64,000 bases of DNA from Phytophthora colocasiae. Lineage: Eukaryota > Oomycota > Peronosporomycetes > Peronosporales > Peronosporaceae. Numbering within the stretch: position 1 is the first letter of the stretch; each line of letters opens with the position of its first letter. Made by a program: the position numbers and the translations under genes. Location: assembly GCA_018806915.1 (NCBI GenBank), contig JAGKQI010000090.1, forward strand, positions 1,736,001-1,800,000, read 5' to 3'. Below are positions 1 to 10,286 of the stretch, piece after piece. The notes under the pieces were generated by a model. It was not told the DNA's origin and searched no databases. It saw only the letters and a list, made by a program, of their open reading frames with translations.

Positions 1-167
1 CATGACGAAAAATTTTGCCTGAGTGCCCTGGTTTAACGCCTTGATGCGTCGCGTGTAAATTGCGTAGCTATCCATGAAATCACGCTTCTCTTTTTTTGAA
101 CTGCCCCTGTATATGGGTGGTACAGGCAGGTTAGTTCCTGCAGCCACGGTGACGGCAGGTGATTCCT

Positions 168-863
168 CTACGGGTCGACTGTCAGCTGAAGGAGCAGCAC
201 CTTGAGCGAAAGCCCCCCATCGAGCCTGCAAGTGAGGCTGCACCGCCTCTGCCAAGCTCTCCAGTCGTTGCCCTGCAGCCCAACTGCTTCTTCAGCAGCC
301 TTCAGCAACCGGTACTGTTCCTCGAGAAACTGTCGATGGTCCTCCATCTGCTTACGCATCTCTAGTTGCTGATCGAGCAGCGCAGACTGACGATCATGTT
401 GCGCTTGTAGGTACTCAGACGTTTTTGCCGCAAGATGGTCTTGCTGACGTTGCACCTGGCCTAGCTTCGCAGTCGTCTCCTGATGAGCAGCGGCTGCAGT
501 CTGAGCTAGAGCCTCAACTTGACGATTGGTGTCGCTGCCTTGGATCCTCGCCGTTCTCGTTGTCGTTTCCTGAAACTGCAGGTCGACGTCCGGATACGGC
601 GGCAGCGGTGGGTATACAGCTACCGGCATCTCACTATCAGAGTGAACCACCATCGCTTCGTCGGCTTCTTCCATGCTGGGAGCGACTTCCCAGCTAAAGA
701 ATTCTTTGTTGTGTCGCTCGAATGCAAATGTAGAAGTGATATGTATTGAGTAGCCTGTAGTTTTCACTAGCTGTTCTCTTCCTATGTATGCTCTTAGAGA
801 TTGGATTCCACGTAATAACGGTCCATGCTTGCTGTCCTTGCGTAACATTCCGTAGTTCAGCAA
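168..863 (-). CDS. Gln-rich coiled-coil segment, probable C-terminal part of the DOT1-like gene
   Basis: This frame overlaps the 3' end of the DOT1-like ORF by 170 nt in another frame and shares its strand. Its first 50 codons are probably not used. From about residue 50 it reads as acidic linker, a PPLPPYPDVDLQF proline stretch, then a long Gln/Glu/Arg-rich heptad region (about residues 110-195, for example QQLEMRKQMEDHRQFLEEQ) typical of a coiled coil. No catalytic domain is visible. I infer it is the tail of the upstream methyltransferase gene joined by an intron or separated by a one-base frameshift; an independent gene is less likely because no promoter space exists. Confidence 0.45.
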   Translation of the reverse strand: MLNYGMLRKDSKHGPLLRGIQSLRAYIGREQLVKTTGYSIHITSTFAFERHNKEFFSWEVAPSMEEADEAMVVHSDSEMPVAVYPPLPPYPDVDLQFQETTTRTARIQGSDTNRQVEALAQTAAAAHQETTAKLGQVQRQQDHLAAKTSEYLQAQHDRQSALLDQQLEMRKQMEDHRQFLEEQYRLLKAAEEAVGLQGNDWRAWQRRCSLTCRLDGGLSLKVLLLQLTVDP

Positions 864-1752
864 CCGTCCTTACTTGCTGTAGTCGTAGCCGTAACTCTTC
901 TACAAAGTACTTGTGTTGCTTGGCTTGACCCCAGCAACTGCAAGACGATGTAGCTTCAGCTACAACACACATGTTGATAACCGCCAACACGGCATCTTCT
1001 TCAAACACGGTGTCATGACAGTACAAAACAGTAGCGGAGTTGATTAGCGAGCCAGGTCGACTTGACGATAATTTTTTTCCAGCGCACACAACAGCTTTGT
1101 TGCTTTCCTTAAACCCACGGATGTCTCCGGCGACAACACAGATCTTTTGCAAATGCGGAAGGTCCACAACTGCTGACGCGATTAGTTTCATCCCTTTTGC
1201 TACCAAGTTGTCTTGAATCTCAATGCCCACCACGCAAGACGCCCGAGTTTGTAACGCAATCTGGACGAGAACGTTCCCGATACCAGATCCAGCGTCGAGA
1301 AACACATCGCCCTCTTGAAAGGCTGCTTCAGTTATAAAACTGGATACTGCTACCATCGTGATCTCCCCAGCATTTAGCTGACGCTTATTGGCACGTACAT
1401 CGCGCCTAGTCAACACACGAAAAAGCCTTTCTGTGGCGTTGTACGTGTCTTCGGGAGACAACGGTACCATCAATTGCTCTGTAATTCCGGGCGTACTATC
1501 CGCTTGTTGGACTCGTTGGCGCTTGCTATTTTGTTGGAGTGACTTCCGAAAGAATCGCGGCGGAAATTGCAACACGTCAGTTCCTAGTCGTCGCTTGAGC
1601 GTCTTGATACGTTGCTGAAGCTTCTCTGGACTCCATTTCTGTGGTCTCATCTTTTCTGCCACTAACGACCACTTGACGCGGCGTCCAGATTTCACGTACG
1701 TCGCTGCTAGCTGGACGAGCTGGCGATCTTCTTCATCAGAAAAATCTGCCAT
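694..1752 (-). CDS. SANT/Myb-like plus DOT1-like histone methyltransferase domain protein
   Basis: The 352-residue reading frame starts with a SANT/Myb-like stretch (about residues 5-58, with conserved tryptophans in VKWSLVAEKM and QKWSPEKL) followed by a DOT1-type methyltransferase fold. The S-adenosylmethionine-binding motif is visible as FLDAGSGIGNVLVQ at about residues 151-164, followed by the acidic strand end VVGIEIQ. DOT1 enzymes methylate lysine 79 of histone H3 in the nucleosome core; in oomycetes DOT1-like genes occur in several copies, so the substrate here is inferred. The frame ends in a short unconvincing tail, while a second frame at 168-863 continues with plausible protein, so the gene probably runs on through a frame change or unrecognised intron between about 700 and 860. 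The fold assignment is fairly secure; activity is not proven. Confidence 0.75.
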   Translation of the reverse strand: MADFSDEEDRQLVQLAATYVKSGRRVKWSLVAEKMRPQKWSPEKLQQRIKTLKRRLGTDVLQFPPRFFRKSLQQNSKRQRVQQADSTPGITEQLMVPLSPEDTYNATERLFRVLTRRDVRANKRQLNAGEITMVAVSSFITEAAFQEGDVFLDAGSGIGNVLVQIALQTRASCVVGIEIQDNLVAKGMKLIASAVVDLPHLQKICVVAGDIRGFKESNKAVVCAGKKLSSSRPGSLINSATVLYCHDTVFEEDAVLAVINMCVVAEATSSCSCWGQAKQHKYFVEELRLRLQQVRTVAELRNVTQGQQAWTVITWNPISKSIHRKRTASENYRLLNTYHFYICIRATQQRIL

Positions 1753-2038
1753 TCTCTTTCACAAGTTCACAAGGCCCCGTTTGACTAGAATTTGTATACC
1801 ATACGATCTGTAGTCATTACTGGCACTTAAGCCAAGGTTTCGCCACAGTTAACCCATTCCATTTCTACATGTATGCTCACTGATGAACCAATATGTATTG
1901 AGCCGTTTATCCGTCACTTTGAGCCAGGGAAACTAACCTCGCTGGCGACTAACGCCAGACCTTCAGTAGTCCTGCCACCGGTTGCCCACTTTCTCCTACA
2001 CGAAACCGCTTTTATAGCTATCGACTTTGTGTCGCGGC

Positions 2039-2374
2039 TCAGCAGGGGGTCTCGGATTTGGCTTTCGTCTGCAGATACTCAAGAAGTACTCGATCAACGG
2101 TTTCTACCTCCATAAAATCCTTGATCTGCTGGCAAAACAAGGCAGCATTTGTCTGCAGGTTGCTCATTGCAACTGGTGTCGATACAAATATCTTGGCTCG
2201 TACACGCGGCCCTGAACGGTACATCCTTCGGATTGCAGTCCAGCCCGAAGTAGACGTGTGCATCTCGTTCCACTTGCTCCAAGTAAACGTTCCGTAGTCA
2301 ATTGACACAGCAATTGTCGGGAAAGTGATAATTCCAAACAGCAGAACCGAAAAGATCCAGGGATATCGAGCCAT
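2039..2374 (-). CDS. Small hypothetical protein with N-terminal hydrophobic segment
   Basis: A 111-residue frame starts MARYPWIFSVLLFGIITFP, a hydrophobic stretch long enough for a signal anchor or signal peptide, and continues as soluble-looking protein with several Trp and Arg residues. It ends KSETPC. I do not recognise the family. Similar short hydrophobic-start proteins are common in oomycete genomes as secreted or membrane-anchored products, but nothing here specifies a function. Two overlapping frames on the same strand are shorter and less protein-like. It could be the 5' exon of a longer gene or a truncated copy. Confidence 0.35.
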   Translation of the reverse strand: MARYPWIFSVLLFGIITFPTIAVSIDYGTFTWSKWNEMHTSTSGWTAIRRMYRSGPRVRAKIFVSTPVAMSNLQTNAALFCQQIKDFMEVETVDRVLLEYLQTKAKSETPC

Positions 2375-2545
2375 TGGACGCCACCTCCGAGTGTATTGAC
2401 TACGAGCCGAGTCATTCTGTTCGTCTAACTGCCGTCGACGGCTTCAGATGCCGAAGAACGGCTGTCTTGTACGTGATGCCATCGCAAGATTGGGTATCTG
2501 CGTCGTTTCAAAGCTTGTAGATCCCTTTGCCGGGGGCTCTTCACT

Positions 2546-3376
2546 CTACGCTACACTTGGATTGAGGAGTCGGTCGAACTTTGCCTCTAGCTGCTGCTCA
2601 GGAGACAGAATACCCTGCTTCTCAAGCTCTTTGCGTTCCTTCTCCTTGGCATTGAGTGCTGCAATACGCCGTTTGTTACGAGTGCTGAGGTCGTCACGCA
2701 CTACCTGGCTTCATGCGCTTGAAAATCTCTGGCACTGAGTGGGAATGGAGAAAGCGCAGTAGATCACTCTTAGGAGCGTAGTGTTCTCCCAGTACGTTGC
2801 GTCCTACATGACAATCAACCATCAATTCAATTCACACAGTACACTCACACGTAGACGTACCCCATAATTGAGCGATACCATGAGTATCGCGACGGAATTC
2901 CAGTGGATCTTCTTCCAGCGCTGTGATCTGCAGATGTCGAGGCTGGAAAACACCAGTAGTTTCAATAATTTGCTGGACTCGAGGCTTTCAAGCTGGTCTT
3001 TCAGTCTCCTTTTAGTGACAGCGCTTGATGTCGACGATAGAAGCCGCAGTAGATCTGCCTGGACACGAACTGAACTCGTTTGGAGCTTTAACTCTCCATC
3101 TTCGTGCGCTTTCTGTCTGCGTTTCAGCGTGAGCTTCTTCCGTGTAGAGTTCGTATGCATACTGAAATCGTCTGACGCTTGTAGAAGGCGCTCGAAAGGA
3201 CTGACATCTCGTTCGTACTGGTATATCTCCCATACATCCTCTGATACTTCGTCAGCCTTCTCCACCGCTACAACCATACACAGCAACGTGTACGGAGCTT
3301 CTCGCCCGCCTCCATCACTTGGAATCGCAGCATCTTCCAGATACAAATCCAGGGAGGGAGTGTTCTTACCAGTCAC
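2546..3376 (-). CDS. Hypothetical charged protein, two or three exons, possibly frameshifted
   Basis: The main frame (3376 down to about 2858) encodes a charged, helix-rich protein beginning MTGKNTPSLDLYLEDAAI. Near 2858 there are GT-type donors followed by an acceptor TGTCATGTAG near 2803. Downstream a coherent frame reads GEHYAPKSDLLRFLHSHSVP and ends with a helix rich in Lys/Glu (AALNAKEKERKELEKQ) that terminates near 2546. Two small frame changes are needed to join all parts: one can be the intron (using the donor in phase 1), the other near 2715 looks like a single-base shift. No family recognised. The downstream peptides look coding because of their composition; the exact structure is uncertain. 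Confidence 0.4.
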
Positions 3377-3716
3377 CAGCCAACGGATGCCTTCTGCTTA
3401 CTGCTCTTGCCCTTGATAGCTGGTAGTAGAGAACTGTATTATCTAGTTAAGACAGCACGCAAAACGCTTCCGGAAGCATATTTCACAAATTTACCTTGCA
3501 ATAAAAGGTCGTCAAGCCACTGAAATGTGCCCTGCCAGTTGCACTCCGCTCTAGTAAATCAACGCTTGGCGACCAATGGCGGCAAGGAAGACCTCCCGCC
3601 ATGCTCATCACCGTTCCAGGGGAGAAATCCGCAAACGACACCTATTGGCTAAAACGACGTGAATATCACTTTAAAGACGAAAGGGCTTCTAACAAGGTTT
3701 TTCTCTGAGGTTTTTC

Positions 3717-3739
3717 TTATCCCAGCAAAGCTGGGATAA
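3717..3739. repeat. Perfect 10-bp hairpin
   Basis: TTATCCCAGC, a 3-nt AAA loop and GCTGGGATAA form a perfect inverted repeat. It lies in a stretch without genes (about 3410-4540). No protein-coding context explains it; it may mark the end of a degraded repeat element that includes the tRNA-like segment near 4340-4395. Confidence 0.5.
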
Positions 3740-4339
3740 CGGTCGCCGGTGGGTTAACTCTCTTGTATATTGGTTATCTGTTGTTGGAAGGCTTTGCTAA
3801 TAGTCTCTCACCTGCATTCAGACTCAACCACTGCATTTGGAAGTGCATTAGCACTCTACATCTGGATCCAGTCAAGCTTTTGGAAGTAACTCATCCAGGT
3901 GGAACTCCTCGCGTTCGAAGACAAACGACACCTACGAGGGTAGTCACAAGGTCACACGCCAACCCTCTTTCCGGATACCCATTTGGATCCCGGTTGGAGG
4001 TTCTGACTTTCGTTAGTCCGACCGGACATCTTTCCAGTCGGACTTATTTTCCGGAAGACACGCTATACGCACCTGGGCGGGAAAAGTGTTCACCCACTTC
4101 GCCACATCTAGTTCAAACCCCACTCCTGTAGAGAAGATCGATGCTTGAGGTAAGTGTCGTGTGCAAATCCTCGGTCAGATCTGAGACATAACCAAGGACC
4201 TGGGTCGTCCGTCACGCTCTTCAGAGTGAGTCTCTTGTGATCAGACTTGACTTGACTATTACGAGTAATAACCCACCGTGACAGTTCAGTCGCTAAGTCG
4301 TTTGGCAGATGGTAAACGGGATTAATCCCTGGGCACAAA

Positions 4340-4396
4340 CGTTCTCAGTTGGTTAGAGCCTCTACCTTTACACGTTTTGACAAAATCAAAGCTGTA
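4340..4396 (+). other. Possible tRNA-derived (SINE-like) fragment
   Basis: The segment contains CTCAGTTGGTTAGAGCCTC, which resembles the D-arm and internal A box of eukaryotic tRNAs, followed by a region of about the right spacing for an anticodon arm, but the T-arm/B box is poorly conserved and no acceptor stem pairs. An A/T-rich tail follows. I read it as a weak tRNA pseudogene or SINE head rather than a functional tRNA. The surrounding 3410-4540 interval shows no convincing gene. Confidence 0.25.
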
Positions 4397-4548
4397 TAGT
4401 GGAATCAAGTCATTTTTATACTTTCTAAATTTTGAAAGCCAATACAACTCTAAAAAATCCTTCAAATTCATGTTTATTATTCTGTGTTGTTTGATTTCAT
4501 TAAATGTAAGAATGCAAATTGAAAGAAGAGTGAACTCTAGACTACTTT

Positions 4549-4782
4549 TTAGTACTCCGGTGACATCCCCATTCCGTGATCACTGTTGGAATCCTCATCG
4601 CTGTCCGAATCCGAAGCGTCCAATCCAGAATCGCCCACAAAGTCCGAGTCCAACTCGAATCTTGGTGCTTGTTGGGGGTCAGCGTGTTCTGGAGCTATGG
4701 CCCTACGGTTGGAAATATCTTCGATGAGGCGTACATTTTCGCGACTCTGGCGCTCGATGACACTGATGAACTGAAAAATCAC
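4549..4782 (-). CDS. Short acidic C-terminal fragment, unknown
   Basis: A 77-residue frame contains a helical segment (VIERQSRENVRLIEDISNRR) and an acidic Ser/Asp tail (SDSDEDSNSDHG) ending MSPEY. The style is that of the C-terminal end of a nuclear or transposon-encoded protein. No upstream exon is evident on the same strand, so it is probably a remnant. The interval 4800-5500 beyond it holds no gene, only A/T-rich DNA and the short direct repeats at 4980-5070. Confidence 0.3.
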   Translation of the reverse strand: MIFQFISVIERQSRENVRLIEDISNRRAIAPEHADPQQAPRFELDSDFVGDSGLDASDSDSDEDSNSDHGMGMSPEY

Positions 4783-4979
4783 ACCGTCTCATGTTACACA
4801 GTCTCGTTTTACATAGTGTCGTGTAGGCTTTACTCTACACAAGTGTGGCTACATCCCACCAATCGTTTTGTAACGAACACGCTAGATTCAGTTATAGTTT
4901 AACATACGCGATATGATTGGTTAAATTTCAGATTAATTTATAAAACCTGGCAGTCGTGATAATTTTGACCACGATTTGA

Positions 4980-5073
4980 CCCAAGAAAAGACATGCGCAA
5001 GAGTTGCGCAGAAGTTGACCCAAAAAGAGAGTTGCGCACGAGTTGACCTGCGCAGAGTTTGACCCAAAAAAAA
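4980..5073. repeat. Cluster of imperfect GCGCA..GTTGACC repeats
   Basis: Three to four imperfect copies of a unit carrying GCGCA(C/G)(A)GAGTTGACC and GACCCAAAAA follow each other between about 4980 and 5073. The copies alternate in length. They lie about 430 bp beyond the 3' end of the MULE relic and could be subterminal repeats of that or another element; no matching copy is seen on the far side of the MULE. Confidence 0.4.
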
Positions 5074-5502
5074 TCTCTCCCAACTCACGGATCATTTCTC
5101 GGTTGCTTGCAAGGCTAATGAATTATCGGATTGCTTTGGATAGGTGAGCACGAGGCCGAAGAACTGTGAACTGTGCATAATCATCGCCGACTGTACTAAT
5201 TTAAGAATAATCCATTGTAGTGTGAGTTATTCGCTAAGCTTCGGCTGTGTGCGCTATTAGGCTAGCTACCTGTAGTAGATTTCTGCATTTTTTGCAATGA
5301 AAACTAAACATTACCCACCTTGGTTCATGGAGATTAAATACAACTATTGGCAATCGGAAAGAAACGATAAACAAAAGAGAGGGCTGAATAAAATTGGAAA
5401 CGTTGAACAAACCGTAACGTAGAACAAATATGTCAGTCAATTTTTATGTTTTCTTTAAACAAATTGCAAATTCGTAATGCAATGTTATACATTTGTGAAA
5501 CT

Positions 5503-7633
5503 TTACAGCATAATCTGTTTTCTGTAAAGTCTTCTGTAAGGCTTAGAAATGCCCAGGCTAGCGTATCCCCATGTCCGAGGTGGCAGACAATCCGGAACGT
5601 AAGACGTATCTGAACCGTTGGCTTCATCGCTCTGGCCTTGGTTTAAAGCCACTTCCAACGACGGGAGTTGACGAACTTGTCCAATGGCACTTTCGAAGGA
5701 CTCGTTTCTTGACGTGTGCAAAGTTGGCTGTGCACTTGGTGGGGTCGCTGGATGATTCAGGTCGACTCGTTCGCTGAAAGTTGCATCTCTGGCCGTGCCT
5801 GAACTGCCGTGATTTTTCTTGTGAGATTTGGTGGTACGTTTCTTGGACTTCTTGGACTGTAATGGGGCTAGTTCCAGCACTCTTGCTCTCGATTCCTCTG
5901 CTATACCACGGCGAGTCAGCCAGTGAGCATGGAAGTCTTGAACCTGTAGCTCTTTTTGGCGATTAGATTTCACTATCTCGATGAGGTTATGCACACAGGG
6001 TCTTCCATTTGAACGGCGAAAAGTACCGGTACAGGGTTTTATCAAGGCTTTCTTCGTAACAATTTACACAGCCTGTTTCCACAACTTTGCGGTTTCGTTC
6101 GAAGCGTATCTGCTGACAAAAATCACTACCGCCGAGTACCGCTCAACTTGTAAGATGTGCGAAATTTTCCCAACATTTCGCTCGATATCTAAACTTGTGT
6201 TCTTGATGCAAGTTTGCCACGATGGCAGGAGTTTCTCGAAAGCAGTCAGCAAATTTCCTTTAGACGACACCAGCCATTTCTTGCATTTCGAGTGTGTTCC
6301 TTTGACTGGAGACGTGTTCCGATAGCCGAAATGCAAATATTGCGATGTCCAGCAGCGCACAATTTTTGGCTTGTATTTCCACCAGTGAAGATCGAGATAG
6401 TCTGCAAGTTCCGAGTTACATGACCGAATTTCCGTGCAACACTTTACAAACTCTTCCTCATCTGACGAATCAGCAGCGTTGTGGAACAAAGTCATAATTT
6501 CGCTGGTCTCAACAGTGTTCTCGTACTTGTCTTGGCCAGGAGCAGGGTTCGTATTCCCTACTTGGCCAAGGACGGTCCGGGTTTTGGCAAGAACATTTCG
6601 GTCCATATGCCACCGACAGACAAGAGCACGGACATCAGGAAACATTTGATCCAGTGCATTCATACAAGCTTGGTCGCGATCCGTGAGAATAATCGATGGC
6701 TTCGAAATGTTATAGGATCCAAGCATCTCCTTCAACTGTTGTAAAGCCCAGAGGAAATCTTCTTCTTTTTCGCCAGGTAAAAAACATTGGGCAATCGGCA
6801 ACACAGTGTTCACGTTGGTCATAGCAATGATGTTCAGAAGTGGAAGATCGGAATTATTAGTCTTGTACGTGCAATGACGTCAGAATTCCAAGCGTAAAAT
6901 TCTGTGATTCCAGGGTGAGACCAAAATAAAGCCCGGAGTCGCGAGGTTGCTTGGTCCACATCAACCTTGAAGAAAAAATTGTGCTCTTCCAATTTCTTTA
7001 GCAGTAGTTCAGTCGGTGTGTCGTCAGCCAGTGCCTCTCTGCTCCCAGCATTTTTCTTGTTCGACACATCCTCGTGATAATTGCTGTACCCGGATCAGCA
7101 CTTCTAATCGTTGCAACAACCACTTGAGGTGACACACCGACAGCTGTCTGCGCAGCAACTAAGTCTGTGTGAGACAGGTCTGACGACGTCAAACGTTCTA
7201 TATCTCGACGGCGATGTCCGGGGTGAAAGCTCGGGTCGTGAGAGGCAGGGTGGTTGTGGCTGTTGGATCCATTAAGGTGGACTATTTTACAACTTCCGGT
7301 CACATTGTTCGCATCAACCGCTTCAATTCGAATCTTCATCTTGCACCCAATTTTGCTTGTTCCCCGTCGCGTACGAACTCGATCTTCCTCTCGGAGGTGA
7401 CGTGTGTTCTTGGTTTTGCCGTAGTGGTCGCATTGGAAATCACGTTGTCGAATTTCTTTTGCCTTGTTTTTCTTGTTGTGGGCCTTGGTCACGTCAATAA
7501 CTTGGCGTCGGTTTCATGCGTGAAGCGCGGTCTCTGCCGCTTCATAATAATCAAAGACTTGTTCGGGATGAGGCGGAATGAGGTAACTGGAGATTTTTGC
7601 TGCCTGTGGTGCTGATGTTGGTGTTGAAGCCAT
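5503..7633 (-). pseudogene. MULE-type transposase pseudogene
   Basis: Fragments on the minus strand join in order: a start at 7633 (MASTPTSAPQ), a FAR1-like basic/zinc region (about 7492-7000; FQCDHYGKTKNTRHL and a CKMKIRIEA stretch), the MULE transposase core at 6822-6064 (SIILTDRDQACMNAL, then ALVCRWHMDRNVL), and a C-terminal part (6045-5503) with RRSNGRPCVHNL and a basic tail. Mutator-like transposases cut and paste DNA with a DDE core. At least three frame changes (near 7067, 6830 and 6060) and loss of the first catalytic aspartate region, just before the YKTNNSDLPLLNII stretch near 6860, show that it is dead. Flanking inverted repeats were not found. Confidence 0.8.
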
Positions 7634-7774
7634 AGTCAAAGAATGAATGGACTCAACAAGAGCAAAATTCAAAGGCAAATGTAGGTTTTCGCGTCTAGTT
7701 TTACAGGACCATGGGTTTCATAACCGAATAGCACAACATCTCATGCGTATGCGATGCAGACCAATGCTCCATAA

Positions 7775-8932
7775 GAGACCCCGTCAAACAAAATGATACT
7801 AATGTGCAATTAATTACTTTCGAAACGGAGCATACTACGTTGAAATTCAGCGTCTTGCGGTCAGTTTGAGCCCTCTTTCACTATGGGGTGTCTAATGAAG
7901 TTTCGAGCTACGAGCGATTGAAATAAATATCTCAGAGGTAAGAAAAAAATGCAAAATATTTTTTTTTGGTTATTTATATGTAAAACTTCAAGGCGGATCT
8001 GATGATATTTTCGGTTTTGTGAATGTGCACCGGAAAATAGCTAAAATAGGATTTTGTGGGCGATTTCTGCTATAAGTATCATTTTGATGGACTGTCCTTT
8101 TCGTGTTACATTAGTATCATTTTGTCAAAATGTACGTTAAGTGGACGAGTCCTTTCTCGCTTTCTTCTTCGTAGTGAAGCGTTTGGACTGCTTGGTTTTT
8201 GGCAAGCCTGACGTGTCCTCAATGTCGTTCATGGCCTGCTCGAGCTGCTCGACAAACGAAGGAGCATTCTGCTGCTCATCCTGTACACGTTTCGCTTCCA
8301 AAGCCATGTCTGCTCGACGTTTTAACCGGGCACGCTTGGTATTCTTCGACTGCGCAGCTTCATCAGCGGTAGGAGCCGCGTAAAGGGGGTCATCCTGGAA
8401 TTCCAACGGTACAAATGGGCGTACTTTGCGCTGCATTTAATCGATCTTTTCAGCATTGGGTTTAGGAGGAGTGAGTGGCATCAAGTATTGCTCAAACATC
8501 ATCGACACCTTGCTACTGGGAGTTTTAGTCGAGGCGCCTGCTCAGCTACCGACCCGTCGACCAGAAATGCGCTTAGATCTCCATCACTTGCCTCCACCTC
8601 TTCACAGCTTTCGTGCGTTTCGTAGTCATCGTCATCCACAATTAAAGCAACAGGAGACTCGTCTGTGTCTGACCACTCGCTGTCCGAGCTCACAGCTGCT
8701 CCAGATGACCCTGAGTCTGCAGCCTGTGCGGGCGTCAGAGGGAGGACGCCTTCGTTCGCAGGGTCTTGGTCCATGGCTGGTCGTACGCGCCCGTAATTTA
8801 TTCTGTCAGCAACGAAAAACGCCGTTTTCTCGCTTATTCACTTAAATGCGAAAATGGATGGTCTGACTTCGAATGCGTTTTTCTCGAAAACACAAAAATG
8901 TATATTAGTATCATTTTGTCTGACGGAGTCTC
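7775..8932. mobile_element. 1158-bp DNA transposon-like element with terminal inverted repeats
   Basis: The left end reads GAGACCCCGTCAAACAAAA and continues TGATACTAAT; the right end, read from the other strand, is GAGACTCCGTCAGACAAAA then TGATACTAAT, giving inverted repeats of about 33 bp with four mismatches. Both ends are flanked by ATAA (7771-7774 and 8933-8936), a likely 4-bp target duplication. Additional copies of the subterminal motif AGTATCATTTTG occur inside at about 8076 and 8110. The interior carries two minus-strand ORFs with no recognisable transposase, so the element may be non-autonomous. The superfamily is not clear. Confidence 0.65.
8137..8774 (-). CDS. Unknown ORF pair inside the TIR element
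   Basis: Two minus-strand frames lie head to tail. The first (8774-8499) encodes an acidic Ser/Asp-rich protein starting MDQDPANEGVLP with a DSEWSDTDES tract. A different frame then reads FEQYLMPLTPPKPNAEKID up to about 8438 and is followed directly by a frame from 8436 to 8137 starting MQRKVRPFVPLEFQDD with a basic C-terminus (KRFTTKKKARKDSS). The three parts look like one protein broken by a frameshift and a stop. The acidic front and basic tail resemble DNA-binding accessory proteins of transposons, but no family was recognised and no DDE motif is seen. Confidence 0.4.
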
Positions 8933-9109
8933 ATAATAAACACCAGAGTAACAACCACTACTCATTGAATAACCGCTAGAATAATATTCTCCACTACAAT
9001 ATTGTCGTTTTTGCTATAATTTGTAGAACCGGGAGGGAAAAGTGGCGTTTTTCGAATCGATTTGCAGTCATTTTTAACCAATCCTACATCACTTTGCATT
9101 CCTCCAGCA

Positions 9110-9803
9110 ATGAGCCTGACAACCCCGGTCCGGCGCAGCTTTCCTCGACGAGTATCGCTCCAGGACAACACTCCCAGTCATGAACGAGTGGCACGAGGTT
9201 ACAGTCCACGCCCTTCGCCGTACCAGAGGCGCCTTCAACAACAGCAAGAGGTGGCTTCCTCGCCGCACCAGAGGCAAAGCCCGCGTCTTGAGCAACAGCG
9301 TAAGCCGCTTTCTTCGCATGATCCGTTGATCAAGCTCTCGGTCGATGTACGATTGAAGAACACTGTCAACCAGCGTCTTACATCGGGATTGCGGATGAGC
9401 ACGCACGCAGTTCAACGCGACACATGGGATGAGGTGAAAACCATGCTTTGGGGCATCATTCAGCTCGAGTTGAAGCCACTAGCTATTCCGACTGGAGAAC
9501 CGCCAGTCTGGACGGTTGATGAGCATGAACCATCAATTGCGATGTTTGAGAAGTACACTTCTTTGGGACAAGTGCGAACGATCGTAAATATTTGCTGAAA
9601 CACACGCAATTCTCTCAGTCTATAAGTACGGCAACGAGATATCCACCGTTGGCCAGTTTGCAGCCTTTGAAGATCAGTGCATCGGTCCGGCTGCTATCGA
9701 TCGTGGGGGTGCTGCGACAGAAGAGCTCCACCAACTCATGATCACTACTCTCAAGAGAAATGGGATGCTACGTTTAGTGCACAAGATATGTCGTGGCGCC
9801 TAG
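9110..9803 (+). CDS. Unknown protein, probably two exons
   Basis: The frame starts MSLTTPVRRSFPRRVSLQD, continues with a Gln/Arg/Pro-rich disordered region (residues about 20-90) and then a folded-looking part with WDEVKTMLWGIIQLELKPL. A GT at 9584 and an AG at 9626 would give a 43-nt intron and continue in frame as YGNEISTVGQFAAFEDQC to a stop at 9801-9803. The intron is short for this window, where others run from about 41 to 110 nt, so a broken gene is also possible. No domain recognised. It lies directly after the TIR element and may be part of a transposon or a host gene. Confidence 0.4.
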
Positions 9804-10202
9804 CGCCCATTGACCGCCTGCTGAATGCTTGCCATCGCTGTCGCTTCCCGGTCTGAATGGGCGAGCGATTGGAGCTTCTGACTGGCTTAAAATGGCACGA
9901 ATCGATTCGAAATCGATTCGTCAAAACGATTCGATTCAGGCTATTCTCACAACAATAACCGAATTAATTCATAAGCGATAAAAATAAAAAAATTGTGTTG
10001 ACTATTTTTTTTTTGGTCGACACATATGTTTTTTACTCGAGCTCCGTAAGATTTTCCCATGACACAGCTTGCACTTTACAAAGCTTGAATCAAAGTGATG
10101 GAGATGCCCGTTCTTGCCCACTCAATGATACCATTTCGGGATCGGATCTGGGTCTTTATGAGCGCTCTACTGACACACAAGATCAGTCGGAAATTGCCTG
10201 CC

Positions 10203-10286
10203 ATGCGTCTTTTCCTTCTCGGAGCGGTTCTGCTTTCAATCTCCAGTGCAACTGCATCTACCCTTGTCATTATAGAAGCTGTTTAG
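10203..10286 (+). pseudogene. Signal-peptide-only remnant of a secreted protein
   Basis: A 27-codon frame MRLFLLGAVLLSISSATAS followed by eight residues and a stop has a classic signal peptide with an Ala-x-Ser cleavage region. No mature protein follows. About 120 bp in front of it is a segment (about 10098-10200) that recurs near 11164-11265, suggesting that a secreted-protein gene was duplicated and decayed here. The interval 9810-11850 otherwise shows no complete gene. Confidence 0.35.

Noticed and set aside
4340..4396. Functional tRNA gene
   Set aside because: No acceptor stem pairing and no T-loop; listed only as a weak tRNA-like relic.
7640..7774. Terminal inverted repeat for the MULE relic
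   Set aside because: No sequence here matches the region beyond 5500 in inverted orientation.
9895..9940. AATCGATTCG repeats as a regulatory site
   Set aside because: Short self-complementary repeat in non-coding DNA without any associated gene or partner copy.
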